From a virus, in IMG/VR virus record IMGVR_UViG_3300030104_000829, positions 1-63,107 of that record: a stretch of DNA of 63,107 nt; one strand, written 5' to 3'. Of this stretch, positions 1 to 6,448 are shown in pieces (within the stretch, counting starts at the first letter, position 1; every line of letters begins with the position of its first letter). The position numbers were made by a program, and so were the translations under genes. The notes beneath the pieces were generated by a model. That model was not told the origin of the DNA. It did no database searches and saw nothing but the letters and a program-made list of their open reading frames with translations.

Positions 1-1
1 G

Positions 2-133
2 TATTGTATTACCTGTCTTGTGTTCGATGATAGGCACATAACTGTACGTTTTAGTTGTTGAACACTGAACACACGTTTTATAACCTAACTCGATCCGTAC
101 TGGGTGCACGGTTTGACCACATTTGCAATACAT
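2..133 (-). CDS. Small zinc-ribbon protein, cut by the window edge
   Basis: The gene starts with ATG at 133 and stays open to base 1. The visible 44 residues hold a CxC pair near the N-terminus (YCKCGQ) and a CxxC pair (CVQC) about 20 residues later, the usual arrangement of a small zinc ribbon, followed by a PIIEHKTGNTI segment reminiscent of small marine-phage proteins. It lies 12 bases downstream of a conserved promoter-like element. If the molecule is circular, reading continues from 63107 for about ten codons to a TAG, giving about 54 residues. Function unknown; the zinc ribbon is inferred from the cysteine spacing. Confidence 0.6.
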   Translation of the reverse strand, partial: MYCKCGQTVHPVRIELGYKTCVQCSTTKTYSYVPIIEHKTGNTI

Positions 134-144
134 ATTTTTGTTTA

Positions 145-180
145 TTATATTATCTGTTGGTAATATTATTTTGTTTGTAA
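145..180 (-). promoter_or_regulatory. Phage promoter-like element, copy 1
   Basis: Read on the minus strand: TTACAAACA, 15 bases, CAGATAATATAA. Only about 11 bases separate the downstream box from the ATG at 133, so the mRNA would have a very short leader. It overlaps the last codons and stop of the upstream 59-residue gene. Confidence 0.75.
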
Positions 181-345
181 TAATTTGTTAAGTGCAACAT
201 TTATTACATACTCTTTCATTTCTTGATAGTCATCGCCTTCAAGAGGTGTGTCTGCTAATTGCCAATCAACACTGTCTTCAATTATTTCTTTCATGTGATC
301 CGCCACGCCTTGCGCTATAAGATCTAGTTCTTTCATTTTACTCAT
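166..345 (-). CDS. Small acidic hypothetical protein (59 aa)
   Basis: ATG at 345 overlaps the TGA of the upstream gene (ATGA), pointing to translational coupling. The protein starts MSKMKELDLIAQGVADH and is acidic and probably helical, with no recognisable domain. Its last codons and TAA lie inside promoter-like element 1. It is the last gene of the 1214-to-166 cluster. Supported by the exact start/stop overlap and its position; function unknown. Confidence 0.6.
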   Translation of the reverse strand: MSKMKELDLIAQGVADHMKEIIEDSVDWQLADTPLEGDDYQEMKEYVINVALNKLLQTK

Positions 346-821
346 TTTGCATAGTTTTTAAGGTAATAGTTTAACATAAAGTTTAATCTTGTTATTGGTG
401 AATGTATAAGCGCACGAGCTTTAGTCATACCTTTTGATGTATACAACTCACCATTTTCTCTCTGCCATACGCATCTATAATTCTGCTCGTATGTAGGATT
501 TAGTTGATATGCTCTGTCTGCACCATTTTGCTTACGTACATAACCTGACTTGAAACAAGCCAGTCTTAGTCTTGGTAAATCTTTTAATTTAGAGTTTGGA
601 AACCAAGATCTACTGTGTGTTAATTGAAGACTTTCTTGTTTATTACGTTCTATAAACCACTTAAGTCTTTGTTTAGTATACGCAGGCACAGGAAACTCGA
701 ACTCACGAGTACCGTTTTTAGCTTGCCGCTGTGTTGTTATTTCTCTGATTCCGTAGTCGATAAGCATGCGCTTTACGAACTGTTCTTCGAGCATAAATTG
801 CTCAGCTTGATAATTTGTCAT
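342..821 (-). CDS. Hypothetical protein (159 aa)
   Basis: The start is placed at the ATG at 821 because it overlaps the TGA of the upstream gene (ATGA); a longer reading from 875 would overlap that gene by 58 bases. The product is basic, with a central FPVPAYTKQRLKWF stretch and many Arg, Lys and aromatic residues, as in small early nucleic-acid-binding phage proteins. No family was recognised. It also ends with an ATGA overlap into the next gene, so three genes here form a tightly coupled chain. Confidence 0.65.
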   Translation of the reverse strand: MTNYQAEQFMLEEQFVKRMLIDYGIREITTQRQAKNGTREFEFPVPAYTKQRLKWFIERNKQESLQLTHSRSWFPNSKLKDLPRLRLACFKSGYVRKQNGADRAYQLNPTYEQNYRCVWQRENGELYTSKGMTKARALIHSPITRLNFMLNYYLKNYAK

Positions 822-1072
822 AGTGATTTTATTTGTTTTAATTGTTCTATTGAGTATCTTGATTGATATTTCCACATACGGTTGTGAGTGAACTTACGAA
901 ACTTAGTGAAGTTTTTCTTTTGGTTGACACGTACTCGATTGTACTCTTTGTCAGTAAGTCCACTACACCTGCCGTCATGGAGAGTTAGACGCCTATGCTC
1001 GTCTGCTCTGATTTTACGTTGTGCTTTAGCATAAGCGCACAATTCTTTCATGTTAGTTACTTTGTTATACAT
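818..1072 (-). CDS. Small very basic hypothetical protein (84 aa)
   Basis: Starts at ATG 1072, overlapping the stop of the upstream 49-residue gene by 8 bases, and ends in an ATGA overlap with the next gene. It is rich in Lys and Arg (for example RAQRKIRADEHRRL-like segments), so a nucleic-acid-binding role is possible, but no family was recognised. Part of the leftward early cluster behind promoter-like element 2. Confidence 0.6.
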   Translation of the reverse strand: MYNKVTNMKELCAYAKAQRKIRADEHRRLTLHDGRCSGLTDKEYNRVRVNQKKNFTKFRKFTHNRMWKYQSRYSIEQLKQIKSL

Positions 1073-1214
1073 AAGTGTTATTGTTTATAGTGTAAAACTT
1101 GTTGTAACTTTGATAAGATTTTTCAAAATAGTATTTAGTATAAGGAACTTTAGTAAGTAAAGTATTATTATTTAATAGTATTTGATTGTTAGGTAAGAAT
1201 TTTATTGTTTGCAT
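1065..1214 (-). CDS. Very small hypothetical protein (49 aa)
   Basis: ATG at 1214 is the first start after promoter-like element 2, about 12 bases from the downstream box, and the TAA overlaps the start of the next gene by 8 bases. The product begins MQTIKFLPNN and is rich in Asn, Tyr and Lys with no recognisable motif. Support is positional only: promoter, start and coupled stop. Confidence 0.5.
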   Translation of the reverse strand: MQTIKFLPNNQILLNNNTLLTKVPYTKYYFEKSYQSYNKFYTINNNTYV

Positions 1215-1226
1215 AGTATTATTTAT

Positions 1227-1262
1227 ATATATTATCTGCTAGTGATATTATTTTGTTTGTAA
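1227..1262 (-). promoter_or_regulatory. Phage promoter-like element, copy 2
   Basis: Minus strand: TTACAAACA, 15 bases, CAGATAATATAT. It sits directly behind the TAA of the 43-residue gene and 12 bases before the ATG at 1214, so it should drive the 1214-to-166 cluster. Confidence 0.75.
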
Positions 1263-1394
1263 TTAACTGTAGTATACATCAGTATATTCTTCTACTGTTA
1301 CAAATTTACCTAATTCATGAGAGTAAATCATATCATCTATTACATGCTCGTCATCAAACGACCATATTTTCTCGTGTGTATGTTTTATTTTCAT
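1263..1394 (-). CDS. Very small hypothetical protein (43 aa)
   Basis: ATG at 1394 overlaps the TGA of the upstream 65-residue gene (ATGA). The protein is acidic (VEEYTDVYYS at the C-terminus). Its TAA touches promoter-like element 2, so it closes the cluster that starts at 2007. No family recognised. Confidence 0.5.
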   Translation of the reverse strand: MKIKHTHEKIWSFDDEHVIDDMIYSHELGKFVTVEEYTDVYYS

Positions 1395-1588
1395 CTGTAG
1401 TCAGTATTAGGTTGAATACTATTTGATACATTTTGACGGAATTGCCATTCACGTTTACGATATTCGTAGTCAGTACACCATTTTCTCCATGATTTACTTA
1501 CAGGTTTTTCACCCCATTCTGCTTCGAATTTATTTATTTGTTCTAGTTTTGCAGCGATTTGCTCTGCAGGATAATCTTGAAATTGCAT
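1391..1588 (-). CDS. Small hypothetical protein (65 aa)
   Basis: Starts at ATG 1588, four bases after the stop of the upstream gene, and ends with an ATGA overlap. The product is Trp-, Glu- and Lys-rich (WGEKPVSKSWRKWCTDYEY) and probably helical. The leader TAATACT before the ATG is shared with neighbouring small genes. No function can be proposed. Confidence 0.55.
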   Translation of the reverse strand: MQFQDYPAEQIAAKLEQINKFEAEWGEKPVSKSWRKWCTDYEYRKREWQFRQNVSNSIQPNTDYR

Positions 1589-1592
1589 AGTA

Positions 1593-1727
1593 TTATTTAT
1601 TAGTTGATTTATAAAATTTTATTCTGTCTTGAACGTCTTTACGAGATATCTCGCCGCTCATTTGTTTTAGTATGTCGCTTGACATATCTATTTGTTTACC
1701 GTTAGGTAGATTTAGTATAAATTGCAT
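1593..1727 (-). CDS. Very small hypothetical protein (44 aa)
   Basis: ATG 1727 to TAA. The N-terminus (MQFILNLPNGKQIDM) resembles the MQF/MQT starts of neighbouring small genes, which suggests duplicated or modular leaders. It has short spacing to both neighbours. No recognised family. Confidence 0.5.
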   Translation of the reverse strand: MQFILNLPNGKQIDMSSDILKQMSGEISRKDVQDRIKFYKSTNK

Positions 1728-1738
1728 AGTATTATATT

Positions 1739-1858
1739 TTAATAGAAATTATAGTATATATCTAACACTTTAGACTTTTGTTCATCAGTTAGTTTAGTAT
1801 AGTGCTTGTCGAATAGTCGCCAAGATATTTTTAGTAATGTGTAAGATTTAGTTGACAT
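1739..1858 (-). CDS. Very small hypothetical protein (39 aa)
   Basis: ATG 1858 to TAA. The product is MSTKSYTLLKISWRLFDKHY followed by a short acidic-basic tail. It fills the space between its neighbours with gaps of about 11 bases. Supported only by its fit in the chain of small leftward genes. Confidence 0.45.
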   Translation of the reverse strand: MSTKSYTLLKISWRLFDKHYTKLTDEQKSKVLDIYYNFY

Positions 1859-1869
1859 AGTTATATTAT

Positions 1870-2007
1870 TTAAAGAGTTATTAATTTAGTTTGGAAGCGT
1901 TGGTATACATATACTTCATCGAGTAATTCTTGTGGAAGAACTGGTAGTATTTCATGGTTACTTTGTAGCCATAGTGATAAGCGCGATATGTATTTTATAC
2001 GTTTCAT
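1870..2007 (-). CDS. Very small hypothetical protein, near-leaderless (45 aa)
   Basis: The ATG at 2007 lies only about 4 bases beyond the downstream box of promoter-like element 3, so its transcript is probably leaderless or nearly so. The protein starts with a basic segment (MKRIKYISRLSLWL). No family recognised. An open frame on the opposite strand across this stretch has no support. Confidence 0.5.
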   Translation of the reverse strand: MKRIKYISRLSLWLQSNHEILPVLPQELLDEVYVYQRFQTKLITL

Positions 2008-2011
2008 TTTA

Positions 2012-2047
2012 TTATATTATCTGTGTTAGAAATTATTTTGTTTGTAG
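2012..2047 (-). promoter_or_regulatory. Phage promoter-like element, copy 3
   Basis: Minus strand: CTACAAACA, 15 bases, CAGATAATATAA. It overlaps the 3' end of a tRNA-like element by two bases and leaves only about 4 bases before the ATG at 2007. Confidence 0.75.
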
Positions 2048-2085
2048 ACATAGTGAGAATCGAACTCACTTTAACCATTATGTCT
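2046..2085 (-). ncRNA. 40-nt tRNA-like element (acceptor stem plus T-arm)
   Basis: On the minus strand AGACATA at the 5' side pairs perfectly with TATGTCT at the 3' side (7 bp). Between them are a D-loop-like ATGGTTAAA and a 5-bp T-arm with loop TTCGATT (GTGAG/CTCAC). There is no room for a D-stem or an anticodon arm. It lies at the end of the unit containing the 76-residue gene and just upstream of promoter-like element 3. It could be a mini tRNA mimic, an RNA-processing signal, or a tRNA deletion remnant. Confidence 0.5.
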
Positions 2086-2087
2086 TG

Positions 2088-2157
2088 CTCACGTGTATTT
2101 ACTCTGCCCAGTTAAGCCTGCTTCAAAGCCAAAGGTTCGGACAGTCACCCGTGTGAG
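2088..2157 (-). other. Structured RNA segment before the tRNA-like element
   Basis: In the minus-strand RNA, CTCAC (2157-2153) can pair with GTGAG (2092-2088), and CTGTCC (2144-2139) with GGGCAG (2109-2104, one G-U pair). This makes an extended hairpin directly 5' of the 40-nt tRNA-like element. No open frame fits. It may be the 3' untranslated region or part of a larger RNA. Confidence 0.35.
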
Positions 2158-2177
2158 ATTTTATTTTGAAATGTAGT

Positions 2178-2408
2178 TTACTTTACTTCGACTACATTTC
2201 TTACTGAAACTGGTACGTTATTTGATGAAGTATAAGATTTATACTTGAGAAAACATGGCATAGTTTCTAGTTTACTTTTCATAATTTCAAATACTTTATC
2301 GTGATCATAAGTACAAGTTTTGCCATTTTTAAAGTTGACAGTTATAGTTTGATTTTTACCGATTAAAGATTTTCTGATTACGAATCTTTTAGAAATTAAA
2401 TTTTGCAT
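2178..2408 (-). CDS. Small basic hypothetical protein (76 aa)
   Basis: ATG at 2408 lies downstream of promoter-like element 4. The protein begins MQNLISKRFVIRKSLIGKN and has alternating hydrophobic and charged residues suggesting a small beta-rich fold. No family recognised. It is followed by about 130 bases without a gene that hold the structured and tRNA-like RNA. Confidence 0.6.
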   Translation of the reverse strand: MQNLISKRFVIRKSLIGKNQTITVNFKNGKTCTYDHDKVFEIMKSKLETMPCFLKYKSYTSSNNVPVSVRNVVEVK

Positions 2409-2444
2409 AGTTATTATTATTAAGTTATTATTATTTAGTTACAT

Positions 2445-2480
2445 TTATATTATCTGTAATGTGTTTAGTTTTGTTTGTAA
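2445..2480 (-). promoter_or_regulatory. Phage promoter-like element, copy 4
   Basis: Minus strand: TTACAAACA, 15 bases, CAGATAATATAA, followed by an A/T-rich leader of about 36 bases to the ATG at 2408, the longest leader among the six copies. Confidence 0.75.
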
Positions 2481-2532
2481 AAGTTGTATATTTATTTAAT
2501 TGTTAGTAATGTTAGTAAAGTACTGCACGAAG

Positions 2533-2617
2533 TGTCATAATGTCATATAGATGTCATATTGTCATTAAGACATATTGTCATAGTTATCAGTGACTTACTG
2601 TCATGTCAACTTGTCAT
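2533..2617. repeat. Seven TGTCAT direct repeats
   Basis: TGTCAT occurs at 2533, 2541, 2552, 2560, 2576, 2599 and 2612, with spacings of 8 to 23 bases, in an AT-rich non-coding stretch just 3' of a 35-residue gene. The cluster looks like binding-site iterons (origin, terminator or regulator site). The spacing is too irregular and short for CRISPR. Confidence 0.5.
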
Positions 2618-2621
2618 ATAG

Positions 2622-2729
2622 TTATATTGTAGTAATAACGTGGACAAGAATCATAGTTAGACATGGTATAATAAAAGTGATTGTAAATATTAAACCGATT
2701 GTTTGAGTGATATTATCTTTTTTAAGCAT
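2622..2729 (-). CDS. Tiny single-span membrane protein (35 aa)
   Basis: ATG 2729 follows promoter-like element 5. The product starts MLKKDNITQT, continues with a hydrophobic run from about residue 11 to 30, and ends TTI. It would be a one-helix inner-membrane protein with a short cytoplasmic N-terminus. Small early membrane proteins of phages often alter host functions, but nothing in this one shows a target. Confidence 0.5.
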   Translation of the reverse strand: MLKKDNITQTIGLIFTITFIIPCLTMILVHVITTI

Positions 2730-2754
2730 AGTATTATTTTAAATTGTTTTACAG

Positions 2755-2790
2755 TTATATTATCTGCAAAAAGCCTAAATCTGTTTGTAA
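2755..2790 (-). promoter_or_regulatory. Phage promoter-like element, copy 5
   Basis: Minus strand: TTACAAACA, 15 bases, CAGATAATATAA. The spacer differs completely from the other copies, which shows that the two boxes and their distance are what is conserved. It drives the 35-residue membrane protein gene. Confidence 0.75.
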
Positions 2791-3010
2791 AAATGCTAAA
2801 AAAAAGGCTAGGGGTGGCAAAAAAAGCTAAATTTTCCTAGAATTACAGATAAAAAACGGGTAGGGGGAACACAATTGCTCTCTATTTGTAACGTTTTTTT
2901 AAAATAGGACATAAGCCTTATAAAGTATATAAGTAACAGTCTATTGTCACACTTGTAAAAATCTCACTTTATCTGTAAGTATATATAATATAAGAAATTA
3001 ACAAAGAACT
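2791..3010. promoter_or_regulatory. Divergent intergenic region before the late block
   Basis: No gene fits in these 220 bases. They hold A-runs, a CTAGG/CCTAG inverted repeat near 2810-2840, and a very AT-rich stretch (TATATAATATAAG) about 10 bases before the first rightward ATG. The late promoter should lie here, but the early bipartite element is absent in the rightward direction. Confidence 0.4.
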
Positions 3011-4237
3011 ATGGCAATAATTAACTCTTACCCAACAGTAACACCTACAGGTAGTGATCTTATAATAGGTACTGATGTATCTACTACACCTAACTCTACT
3101 AAGACATTTACTATCGATAGCATAAACGCACTAGCGACTGGAACACCAGCTGCTGGAACACTAAATACATTAGCATTATTCACTAGCGCTGTAGCGATAG
3201 GTGATTCAACAATAGTAAGATCAGGTGCAGGAGCTACTTCTACTTATACTTTTGGTGGAGGAACAGCTATAAACAACACATCGATAACAACTGATGATTT
3301 AACTACAAACGGCAATACAATATTAGGTAACGCTGGCACAGATACATTAACAGTTAACGCTGCTACAACTTTCGCAGATGACGTTACTGTAAACGGAAAT
3401 TTAAAAAGTTTAATAATGGGGCTAACTAGTCCTATAAAGTTTCTTGATGGTGCTGGTTCTCCAAGATTAACAATTGGAGGAAATATAACAGGTAATTCAG
3501 TTATAAACGAGTCAGGAGCTGGAGATCTTATTTTAGCCTCTAATACAGAAGTTGAAATTAAGTCAGGGGAACTAGGAGAAAACTTTGCTAAATTCACAAA
3601 AGACGGACCTATTGAACTTTACTACGATAACGTTAAAAAGTTTGAAACAACAAACACTGGTGTTACAATAACAGGTACTCAATCTTCTTTCAGTGGCCAA
3701 GTGACTATACCAACAACACCTGTAGCAGCTACAGACGCCGCTTCTAAATCATATGTTGATACTTCTATATCTGGAGCTGCATATTTACCTTTAGCAGGTG
3801 GAACAATGTCTGGCGATATTATATTATCGGATAATGTAAAATTAGAGGTTGGAGACGCAGCAGGTGGTGATTTACAAATATATCATGATGGTTCTGATAG
3901 TTATATAGACGAACAAGGAACTGGAGATCTTAAAATAAAAGGTTCTACTAATGTATACATATCTACATCAAGTGGTGGAACAATGGCACAATTTACTGAT
4001 AGTGGTAGTGCTTTTCTTTATCACTCAGGTAATTTAAGATTAGGAACTATGGCGGCTGGTGTTACAGCATACGGTGATGTTACTACTACTGGTCAATTTA
4101 GAGTAAACGCATTAAACGCAGCTCCTGCCTCAGCTTCAGCAGCAGGTACTTTAGGAGAAATAAGATTTACAGCAGACCATATATATGTGTGCGTAGCAAC
4201 AAACACATGGAAAAGAGTTGCTATAGCTACTTTCTAG
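3011..4237 (+). CDS. Tail-fibre-like structural protein
   Basis: 408 residues, rich in Thr, Gly, Ala and Asn. The N-terminal segment (TPTGSDLIIGTD) matches in style the start of the tail-spike gene at 11302, suggesting a shared virion-anchoring module. The middle has DAASKSYVDTS followed by YLPLAGGTMSGDI, a signature of phage fibre shafts, and the end GEIRFTADHIYVC...WKRVA is a common C-terminal cap of marine phage fibres. First gene of the late block. Host-recognition role is inferred from these family features. Confidence 0.8.
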   Translation: MAIINSYPTVTPTGSDLIIGTDVSTTPNSTKTFTIDSINALATGTPAAGTLNTLALFTSAVAIGDSTIVRSGAGATSTYTFGGGTAINNTSITTDDLTTNGNTILGNAGTDTLTVNAATTFADDVTVNGNLKSLIMGLTSPIKFLDGAGSPRLTIGGNITGNSVINESGAGDLILASNTEVEIKSGELGENFAKFTKDGPIELYYDNVKKFETTNTGVTITGTQSSFSGQVTIPTTPVAATDAASKSYVDTSISGAAYLPLAGGTMSGDIILSDNVKLEVGDAAGGDLQIYHDGSDSYIDEQGTGDLKIKGSTNVYISTSSGGTMAQFTDSGSAFLYHSGNLRLGTMAAGVTAYGDVTTTGQFRVNALNAAPASASAAGTLGEIRFTADHIYVCVATNTWKRVAIATF

Positions 4238-4324
4238 TAAAATTCACCAAAACCAAGTGAATATATAAAATATACCCGGCACGGGAAAGTGCAAACCAAA
4301 TATTAACAATTAAAACCAAAACCA

Positions 4325-4615
4325 ATGACGTTTTATTATCAGACTCAATCGTGGTCTAGTCAACCACAAATAACCGAAGAAGCCAAGAGTTTATGGGATC
4401 ATGTAGTTCAAAAGAAAAACTGGAGAATAGTACAGCTACCAAATGGTTTCTACCAAACTGAATACCTTGACCCTAATGAAGAAGATACATGGGTCGATGT
4501 AACGAGACGCGAAACAATTGAAGGTGCTGAATCAGCAATAGATGCTTCGATTAACCACTATGAGAAAAAATTAGCTCATATTCGCGGACCACAAGTCGTT
4601 AAGACTTTTAAATAG
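4325..4615 (+). CDS. Small conserved-looking hypothetical protein (96 aa)
   Basis: Starts MTFYYQTQSWSSQPQ and contains WRIVQLPNGFYQTEYLDP and an ETIEGAESAIDASINHYEKKL helix. This layout is seen in short proteins next to tail fibres in marine phages, but no biochemical role is known to me. It stands alone between the fibre gene and groEL, with an A/C-rich leader. Confidence 0.6.
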   Translation: MTFYYQTQSWSSQPQITEEAKSLWDHVVQKKNWRIVQLPNGFYQTEYLDPNEEDTWVDVTRRETIEGAESAIDASINHYEKKLAHIRGPQVVKTFK

Positions 4616-4622
4616 TAAAAGT

Positions 4623-4647
4623 AAATTAAATTAAATTAAATTAAATT
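4623..4647 (+). promoter_or_regulatory. AAATT pentamer leader before groEL
   Basis: About five tandem AAATT units run straight into the groEL ATG with no Shine-Dalgarno sequence. Similar TTAAA/AAATT leaders precede the genes at 14357, 33162 and 35463. A/T-rich, unstructured leaders are how many Bacteroidetes mRNAs are recognised by ribosomes. Confidence 0.45.
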
Positions 4648-6204
4648 ATGTCAGACTTAATAGTCAAAAACCTTAACTTTGGTGACAAAGCTAGGGAAGA
4701 AGTATTTAAAGGTATAACAAAACTCACAAATGCTGTTAGCTCCACACTTGGAGCTAGCGGTAAATGTGTAATGTTAGAAGATCACAATGGTAAACCAGTT
4801 ATAACTAAAGATGGTGTAACTGTTGCCGATTCAGTAATATTGAGAAACCCTGTTGAAAACATGGGTGCTACACTTATAAAAGAAGCGGCACGCAAAACAG
4901 TTAGAGAAGCTGGAGACGGCACAACAACAGCAACAGTATTAGCGCATGCTATATTAGAAGAAGCTTATAAGGTTTCTAATAAAACAAACTCAAGAGAATT
5001 AAAAGAAGGTATAAACAAAAGTGTTAAAAAAGTAGTAAAATACTTAGAATCAATTTCAGTTCCAGTAAAAGGAGACATGCTAAAACAAGTTGCTTCAATA
5101 TCTACTAATAATGATGAAGTTCTTGGATCTATTATAGCAGATGCTTTTAATTCTGTAGAAAACACTGGTGTTGTTATGATGGAAACAGCTGAAGATGGAA
5201 AAACAAGTTTTGAAGTTATAGATGGAGTTCAATACGATAAAGGATTAAAAAACTCTCATTTTATAAATAATAAACAAAACAAGTCTGCTGAACTAGAAAA
5301 TCCACTAGTATTATTAATTGAATCACCAGTTGATACAATTAGACAAATTCAACCCGTGCTAGAGCACGTAATAAAAAACAATAAACCCTTGCTTATTATA
5401 GGCGATTTAGAACAGGGTGTTTTATCAGCTCTAGCAATGAATAAGATGAAGGGTAATATAAAAGTCAATGTTATAGACGCGCCTACATATGGAGTAAACA
5501 AACAGCAAATGCTACAAGATTTATCCATGCTTACTGGTGCTACTATAATAAATGAAGACTTAGGTGATGATATGGAGATGATACAAGTAGATCATTTAGG
5601 TTCATGCTTAAAAAGTGTTACCACCTATGATAATACTGTTCTTCAAATAGCTAATCAATCAGATGAAACAAAAGCTATAATTGAAGATATAAAAGAAAAA
5701 GTATTAAAAGAAAAAAATCCTAATTTAGTTATAAAATTAGAAAAAAGACTAGCAATGTTAGCTGCTAAAATAGCTATAGTTAAAGTAGGTGCTAATTCTG
5801 AAATTGAATTAAAAGAAAAACTAGATAGAGTCGAAGACGCTATTTGTGCTACTAAAGCTGCTGTTAAAGAAGGCATAGTTTCAGGTGGGGGTATTGCTTT
5901 GTTAAACGCTGCTTTAAAAATGAAAGGGAAAAGTGATGGTGAAAAAGTTTTAAGCAAAGCTATATTATCTCCGTATAAAACAATACTGCATAATGCTGGA
6001 ATTGAAAACAAAGAAATACCAGCAAAAGAAAAATATGGTATTGATGTAGTTACAGGAAATATGGTACATATGATTAATTACGGTATAATAGATCCGTTAT
6101 TAGTTACAAAAAGCGCTCTTCAAAACGCAGCTTCTGTAGCAACAACAATACTTTCCACTGATTGTGTAATCAATAATTTAAGAATAGATGAAAGCAATAG
6201 GTAG
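4648..6204 (+). CDS. groEL: Chaperonin GroEL (phage-encoded)
   Basis: 518 residues (bacterial GroEL about 548). ATP-binding motif [11 protein letters not shown], the TKDGVTVA segment and the GGGIALLNA segment of the equatorial domain are all present, so the ATPase should be active. The hydrophobic Gly-Met C-terminal tail of bacterial GroEL is missing. A groES follows with a 17-base overlap, the reverse of the usual bacterial order. It sits among virion genes, pointing to folding of capsid or tail proteins inside a 14-mer ring. Confidence 0.95.
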   Translation: MSDLIVKNLNFGDKAREEVFKGITKLTNAVSSTLGASGKCVMLEDHNGKPVITKDGVTVADSVILRNPVENMGATLIKEAARKTVREAGDGTTTATVLAHAILEEAYKVSNKTNSRELKEGINKSVKKVVKYLESISVPVKGDMLKQVASISTNNDEVLGSIIADAFNSVENTGVVMMETAEDGKTSFEVIDGVQYDKGLKNSHFINNKQNKSAELENPLVLLIESPVDTIRQIQPVLEHVIKNNKPLLIIGDLEQGVLSALAMNKMKGNIKVNVIDAPTYGVNKQQMLQDLSMLTGATIINEDLGDDMEMIQVDHLGSCLKSVTTYDNTVLQIANQSDETKAIIEDIKEKVLKEKNPNLVIKLEKRLAMLAAKIAIVKVGANSEIELKEKLDRVEDAICATKAAVKEGIVSGGGIALLNAALKMKGKSDGEKVLSKAILSPYKTILHNAGIENKEIPAKEKYGIDVVTGNMVHMINYGIIDPLLVTKSALQNAASVATTILSTDCVINNLRIDESNR

Positions 6205-6448
6205 GAATTTAATTATAAAAAAAATAAAAGAAGGAACTACTAAAACAAAAGGTGGTTTACTTTTAGCTGAAAACCAAAGATCAGATATAAGATATATAGA
6301 AGCCAATGTTATTTCTGTTGGTACTGATGTAGCTGGAATAAGCGAAAATGATACTATATTTTATGACAGACACGCTGGTCATACTATAGAAATAAATAAA
6401 AAATCTTATAGTGTTATAAAAGCTCAAGATGTAGTGTTAGTGACATGA
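6188..6448 (+). CDS. groES: Co-chaperonin GroES (phage-encoded)
   Basis: 86 residues. The mobile-loop region (KTKGGLLLAENQRSD, about residues 20-34) carries the GGLLL patch that binds the GroEL apical domain, and the C-terminal half has the KSYSVIKAQDVVLV strand typical of GroES. Its start overlaps groEL by 17 bases, so the two products are probably translated together to cap the phage chaperonin ring. Confidence 0.9.
   Translation: MKAIGRNLIIKKIKEGTTKTKGGLLLAENQRSDIRYIEANVISVGTDVAGISENDTIFYDRHAGHTIEINKKSYSVIKAQDVVLVT

Noticed and set aside
1932-2156. 74-residue plus-strand frame
   Set aside because: It crosses an early promoter element, the tRNA-like element and a better supported leftward gene.
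2533-2617. Possible CRISPR array
   Set aside because: The repeat unit is 6 bases with irregular gaps of 2-17 bases between units. No cas genes are present.
4240-4300. Terminator after the first tail-fibre gene
   Set aside because: Two weak hairpins (TTCAC/GTGAA and GCAC/GTGC) without a T-run; insufficient for a terminator call.
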